From Kineococcus rubinsiae (lineage in GTDB: Bacteria > Actinomycetota > Actinomycetes > Actinomycetales > Kineococcaceae), in the NCBI RefSeq assembly GCF_011839805.1, contig NZ_VWPY01000003.1:1-64000 (forward strand): 64,000 bases of DNA. Reading direction: 5' to 3'. Position 1 is the first letter of the stretch, and each line of letters begins with the position of its first letter. A model generated the notes under the pieces. The model ran no database searches. It worked only from the letters and a program-made list of their open reading frames with translations, and was not told where the DNA came from. This document shows, piece by piece, positions 60,961-64,000 of this stretch. The position numbers were made by a program, and so were the translations under genes.

Positions 60961-61002
60961 CGAGCGCCGAGCGCCGAGCGCCGAGCGGCGAGCGCCGAGC
61001 GC
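60961..61002. repeat. 7-bp tandem repeat, six copies
   Basis: Six head-to-tail copies of cgagcgc run from 60961 to 61002, one with a c-to-g change (60982-60988). Slippage during replication could change the copy number. It lies in a non-coding stretch. Confidence 0.9.
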
Positions 61003-61014
61003 CTCGCGCAAGGC

Positions 61015-61078
61015 GTAAGTAGCGGACGAGGTAAGTAGCGGACGAGGTAAGTAGCGGACGAGGTATGCAGCGAGCGAC
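61015..61078. repeat. 16-bp tandem repeat, three perfect copies and one diverged
   Basis: gtaagtagcggacgag occurs at 61015-61030, 61031-61046 and 61047-61062 without change, followed by a diverged copy (61063-61078). The unit is not a multiple of three, so it is not a protein repeat. It lies 12 bases after the 7-bp array. Confidence 0.93.
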
Positions 61079-61331
61079 GCATGTTGCACAGCGCCCGTCC
61101 ACTGCACGAGCGAGCTCGACGAGTTGACGCGGTGCTGCCGTTGCAGTCATGGGTCTCTGCAGCAGCCGGATGTACCTACATCCTGCATCCGCAGCGTGGT
61201 GCCTTCCCTGGACGGCGCCGTCCTCTCGACCGCGGCTGGCCTCGTCACCCCCACCGAGACGTCAGCGCCCTCCTGCGGTGCGGGTCACGGTGAGCCCTGC
61301 TACGCATGACGTCCGAACGCTGTCGCGACAG

Positions 61332-61369
61332 AACGGCCGGCGCCCCGTACGGTGCGGGCGCCGGCCGTT
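61332..61369 (-). terminator. terminator hairpin of the amidase gene
   Basis: A perfect 13-bp GC-rich stem is formed by 61332-61344 and 61357-61369; the loop contains the self-complementary ccgtacgg. It lies 13 bases beyond the amidase stop codon (complement), so it should end that transcript. It lacks a T-tract. Confidence 0.85.
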
Positions 61370-61381
61370 CCGCTCAGACGG

Positions 61382-63061
61382 TCAGCCTTCCTCGCGGGCC
61401 GGGCCCGTGGCGATCACCGACTTGGGGATGACGCCGTTGCGCGGCAGTTCGGGGGTGCTGGCCGGGGGCAGGCGGTGGTCGGTGGCCTGCTCGTAGTCGT
61501 AGGCCATCGCGAGCAGGGTCGCGTCCGTGGAGCGGGGGGCGGCGAGCTCCAGTCCGACGGGCAGGCCCGCGGCGGTGAACCCCGCGGGCAGGGAGATCGA
61601 CGGGATGCCGGTGTTGGCGCCGACGTCGCAGAACGTCGTACCCGCCCAGTCCTCGTTCGCCGGCGCCTCGCTGGTGGGCATGGCGAGGGCGTCGAGGTCG
61701 TACTGCTCGAAGAACGCGTCCACCGCCTTCTTGCCGGCCTCCTGCGCGGCGACGGCCTTGTCGTAGTCGGGGTTGGGGACGTCGGCCAGCGCGAGCCAGG
61801 AGTCGAGGGTCTCCTTGTCGAGGGAAGAGCGGCCGTCTGCGACGACGTCGGAGAACGTCAGCTCGTCGGCGGGGGCGGTGAGCTCGGCGAGACCCGCGGG
61901 CCACTCGGCCTTGGTGGAGGCGAAGAACGCGTCGACGCTGGAGCGCATGTCGATCCAGCCACCGCTGGCCAGCTGCTGCTGGACGAACTCGCGGGTGAAT
62001 GGCACGTCGACGATCTCTGCGCCCTGGTCGGCGAGGTCGTCGACGGCCTGGTCGACGATCTTCGTCACCTCGTCGGTGCCGGGGCGCGGACCCTCCGGGA
62101 TGGCCGTGGAGTAGTCCCAGTGGAAGGAGCCGATCCGCTTGCCCTGCAGGGCGGTGTCGCTGAGGCCGGGGACGAACGTCGACGGGTCCTGCTCGGAAGC
62201 GATCGCGGTCTGCGGGTCGGCGGGGTCCACCCCGGCGAGCACGCTGCCGAGCAGGGCGGCGTCCTCGACCGTCGTGGTCATCGGGCCGGACACGTCCTGG
62301 CGCACCGACAGCGGGACGATGCCCGCGACGCTGGTCAGGCCCATCGTCGGGCGGTAGCCGACGAGGCTCTGGTGGGCGCTCGGCCCGATGATGGAACCGC
62401 AGGAGTCGGTGCCGAGGCCGGCGGCTGCGAAGCTGGCGGCGATCGCCGCACCGGTGCCGCCGCTGGAACCCGAGGCGCTGTACTCCTGGTTGTACGGGTT
62501 CGCGGTGCGCCCGCGCACCGAGGACAGCGAGTAGGTGCCGTGCCAGGCGAACTCGGCCATGTTCGTCTTGCCGATGATGATCGCGCCGGCGGCGCGCAAC
62601 CGCGCGACGGCGGTGGAGTCGTGCGCGGTCTGGTAGTCGGCCAGCGCTACGCTGCCCGCGGACGTCGGCATGTCGTAGGTCGCGTAGTTGTCCTTCACCA
62701 GCACCGGAACCCCGTGCAGGGGACCGCGGGAGATGCCGGCCTCGCGTTCGGCGTCGAGCAGGCGGGCGTTCGCCAGCGCGGTGGGGCTGACGGTGACGAC
62801 GGCCTTGAGGCCAGGCTGGTCGGCGTAGGCGTCGTCGTAGGCCTCGATGCGGTCGAGGTAGGCGCTCACCAGGTCCACCGAGGTCGTCTTCCCCGCGTCG
62901 AGCATCTCGACCTCGGTGGTGACGTCAAGCCCGATGACTTGGGGGAGTTCGTCGTGCGGGGTGGGGGCGGCGCTCGCGGGGGCGAACGTGGGGGCGAGGC
63001 AGAGAGCGGTGGCGGCCAGCAGCGCGGCGGAGCGGCGGCGGACGCGGGACGAGACGGGCAC
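61382..63061 (-). CDS. secreted amidase (amidase signature family)
   Basis: The 559-residue hydrolase cleaves carboxamide bonds. A signal peptide is clear (residues 1-32, Ala-x-Ala site). The amidase-signature triad is present: Lys in VLVKDN, cis-Ser in SGSSGGTG and the nucleophile Ser in GTDSCGSI. A usual GG pair is Cys-Gly here, a small departure. The last third is the helical C-terminal domain of the family. GTG 63061 lies behind GGAGG. It is a single gene ended by the hairpin at 61332-61369. The substrate is unknown; export suggests peptides or amides outside the cell. Confidence 0.93.
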   Translation of the reverse strand: MPVSSRVRRRSAALLAATALCLAPTFAPASAAPTPHDELPQVIGLDVTTEVEMLDAGKTTSVDLVSAYLDRIEAYDDAYADQPGLKAVVTVSPTALANARLLDAEREAGISRGPLHGVPVLVKDNYATYDMPTSAGSVALADYQTAHDSTAVARLRAAGAIIIGKTNMAEFAWHGTYSLSSVRGRTANPYNQEYSASGSSGGTGAAIAASFAAAGLGTDSCGSIIGPSAHQSLVGYRPTMGLTSVAGIVPLSVRQDVSGPMTTTVEDAALLGSVLAGVDPADPQTAIASEQDPSTFVPGLSDTALQGKRIGSFHWDYSTAIPEGPRPGTDEVTKIVDQAVDDLADQGAEIVDVPFTREFVQQQLASGGWIDMRSSVDAFFASTKAEWPAGLAELTAPADELTFSDVVADGRSSLDKETLDSWLALADVPNPDYDKAVAAQEAGKKAVDAFFEQYDLDALAMPTSEAPANEDWAGTTFCDVGANTGIPSISLPAGFTAAGLPVGLELAAPRSTDATLLAMAYDYEQATDHRLPPASTPELPRNGVIPKSVIATGPAREEG

Positions 63062-63176
63062 GGGGCCTCCGAGGACGACGGGGTGTCGCCTCGGAAGCTA
63101 GGGGCGCCGAAGGTCACCTGTGCGTCCGACGTGTCACGCCTGTGTTACGCCTGGGACTTATGTGACGCCGCCGGAA

Positions 63177-63713
63177 CTACCCGGTGACGCGGCGGACCGT
63201 CCCGACGACCAGGTCCACGGCCACGCCGAACACCAGGTGCGACCCGCCCTCCCAGACCCACCACGCCTTGGGAAGTTCTGACAGAGACGCCTGCACTCCC
63301 GTCACCGGAAGGACCGCGCCGTGGAACGCGCCGAACAGCGCGGCGCCGCCGAGGGTGCCCGCGCCCGCCCGGGCGAAGGGGATCCGCCGCGACAGCACCG
63401 AGTAGGCGACGGGGTAGCCGTAGGCGAGGGCGCGGTGGAACCAGACGGCGCCGGCCTCGAGGTCGTCGCCCTCGAGGGCGTCCCCGTCGCCGCCGCGCCA
63501 GTCGACCAGCCGGCGGTACAACACCGAGGGGGGCATGCGTTCGCCGTGGCCCGTCGGGTCGGCGCCGGGCAGCTCCTTCTGGCCGGGGGCGGGCGGGAAG
63601 ACCTTCTCGCCCCAGCCCTGCAGCGTGGACTCGGCCTTGCCCTTCGCCTGCACGCCGACCCAGCCCGCCAGGAGCCCGGTCGCCACGTCGAGCACGAATC
63701 GCGATGTCTTCAC
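63177..63713 (-). CDS. small integral membrane protein (DUF1440/YagU-like)
   Basis: The 178-residue protein has about three hydrophobic segments (residues 5-22, about 92-108 and 115-135, with another at the end). The sequence GLLAGWVGVQAKGKAE near the start and FPP soon after recall the YagU/DUF1440 inner-membrane family, whose function is unknown. ATG 63713 is used. It is 115 bases upstream of the amidase and may be its own unit. Identification is tentative. Confidence 0.65.
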   Translation of the reverse strand: MKTSRFVLDVATGLLAGWVGVQAKGKAESTLQGWGEKVFPPAPGQKELPGADPTGHGERMPPSVLYRRLVDWRGGDGDALEGDDLEAGAVWFHRALAYGYPVAYSVLSRRIPFARAGAGTLGGAALFGAFHGAVLPVTGVQASLSELPKAWWVWEGGSHLVFGVAVDLVVGTVRRVTG

Positions 63714-63830
63714 AGGGTCTGGCTACAGCACGGCGGCCACCAGCGCAAATGTGCACCTTCAAGCACTTCGCTCGGCCGAACGGGGTGGCCCGTCGCTCCG
63801 GACGCCCGCGGGGAGGTGCACCATGACGCC

Positions 63831-64000
63831 GTGACCGACACGACTGCTGCACCGGCTTCGTCCGGCGCGATGCTGACGACGCTGCCCGTCCTCGACCTCT
63901 CGCGCCTGGACGCGGGACCCGAGGAGGCGGCCGCGTTCCGGGACGAGCTGCGCACCGTCATGCACGAGGTGGGCTTCTTCTACCTCACCGGGCACGGGGT
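63831..64000 (+). CDS. 2-oxoglutarate/Fe(II) oxygenase family protein, 5' end only
   Basis: The first 56 codons are in the window; the gene runs off the right edge. The visible part matches the N-terminal domain of isopenicillin N synthase-like dioxygenases: LPVLDLSRLD, FRDELRTVMHEVGFFYLTGHG. GTG 63831 follows 'ggggagg' (63810-63816); an ATG at 63823 opens a frame that stops at once. It is divergent from the membrane-protein gene, 117 bases away. The iron and 2-oxoglutarate ligands would lie beyond the window. Confidence 0.85.
   Translation, partial: MTDTTAAPASSGAMLTTLPVLDLSRLDAGPEEAAAFRDELRTVMHEVGFFYLTGHG

Larger units (their letters stand above)
60546..61331. other. 786-bp low-coding region with minisatellites
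   Basis: Between the permease and the amidase terminator there is no well-supported gene. It holds one 85-codon frame (60638-60895) listed separately, two tandem-repeat arrays (60961-61002 and 61015-61078) and about 250 bases of plain sequence after them in which I see nothing. Confidence 0.6.

Noticed and set aside
60961-61078. CRISPR array
   Set aside because: The repeats are 7 and 16 bp, contiguous, without spacers, and no cas gene is near.
61352-63187. Rightward 611-codon frame opposite the amidase
   Set aside because: Gly/Arg/Val-rich shadow; the amidase signature lies on the complement.
1-64000. tRNA genes, insertion sequences, integrases and prophage genes
   Set aside because: I looked for cloverleaf arms with CCA ends, transposase DDE or recombinase motifs and phage structural genes on both strands and saw none; short degenerate copies could be missed by eye.

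Overview
The window looks like the chromosome of a high-GC actinomycete. Most genes start with GTG, third codon positions are almost all G or C, and many genes overlap by GTGA or ATGA. The gene content (class F sortase, ECF sigma factor with a zinc anti-sigma factor, type III glutamine synthetase, several sugar ABC importers) fits a Kineosporiaceae/Kineococcus-like organism. That placement is inference from style; no marker gene settles it. The window opens in the 23S-5S spacer and contains the 5S rRNA (about 118-238) and a strong rRNA terminator (251-312).

Layout. 0.4-2.8 kb: an unknown protein coupled to a small WXG100-like helical protein, then a two-domain rhodanese. 2.9-5.8 kb: a tightly coupled four-gene operon of a cell-wall DUF4397 protein with an LADTG-type sorting tail, a class F sortase, an ECF sigma factor and its anti-sigma factor. 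5.9-6.9 kb: an ADP-ribosylglycohydrolase-like protein that lacks its metal ligands. 6.9-12.6 kb: a GH4 glycosidase divergent from a PfkB kinase and a CUT1 sugar importer without an ATPase. 12.7-16.8 kb: type III glutamine synthetase and a secreted esterase-like protein. 16.9-25.8 kb: a divergent polyol/ketose utilisation locus (class II aldolase, zinc dehydrogenase, DeoR repressor on one side; FGGY kinase, ribose-type ABC importer, SDR on the other). 25.9-35.1 kb: a mixed region with an SPL-like radical SAM protein, an NTF2-like protein, an HNH protein, an FAD oxidoreductase, a PKD protein with a lipoprotein, a pair of transglutaminase-like proteins, an orphan Vsr nuclease, and an intact ADP-ribosylglycohydrolase fused to a dual-specificity phosphatase.

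35.1-55.3 kb is the accessory part and looks like a defence island. Its left edge holds truncated 3' ends of a sugar permease and an enolase-superfamily dehydratase, the usual scar of insertion or deletion. Inside are a uracil-DNA-glycosylase-like protein, a PLD-helicase-DUF3427 protein, a GmrSD-like (DUF262/HNH) protein with a C-terminal RAMA-like domain, a type I restriction-modification operon (hsdM, hsdS, hsdR) with an extra fourth gene (a degenerate N6-methyltransferase-like protein with a possible HEPN-type RNxxxxH motif), an XPB-like helicase and a Fic protein. The 40-52 kb part is visibly richer in A and T and carries TTA leucine codons. This operon and its neighbour are the best candidates for an undescribed system.

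55.3-60.5 kb returns to ordinary metabolism: a FadR-type regulator divergent from a CefD-like PLP enzyme and a second CUT1 importer without an ATPase. 60.5-61.3 kb is largely non-coding and holds two minisatellite arrays. The window ends with a secreted amidase, a small membrane protein and the first codons of a 2-oxoglutarate/Fe(II) oxygenase-family gene. No tRNA, insertion sequence, integrase or CRISPR array was seen.
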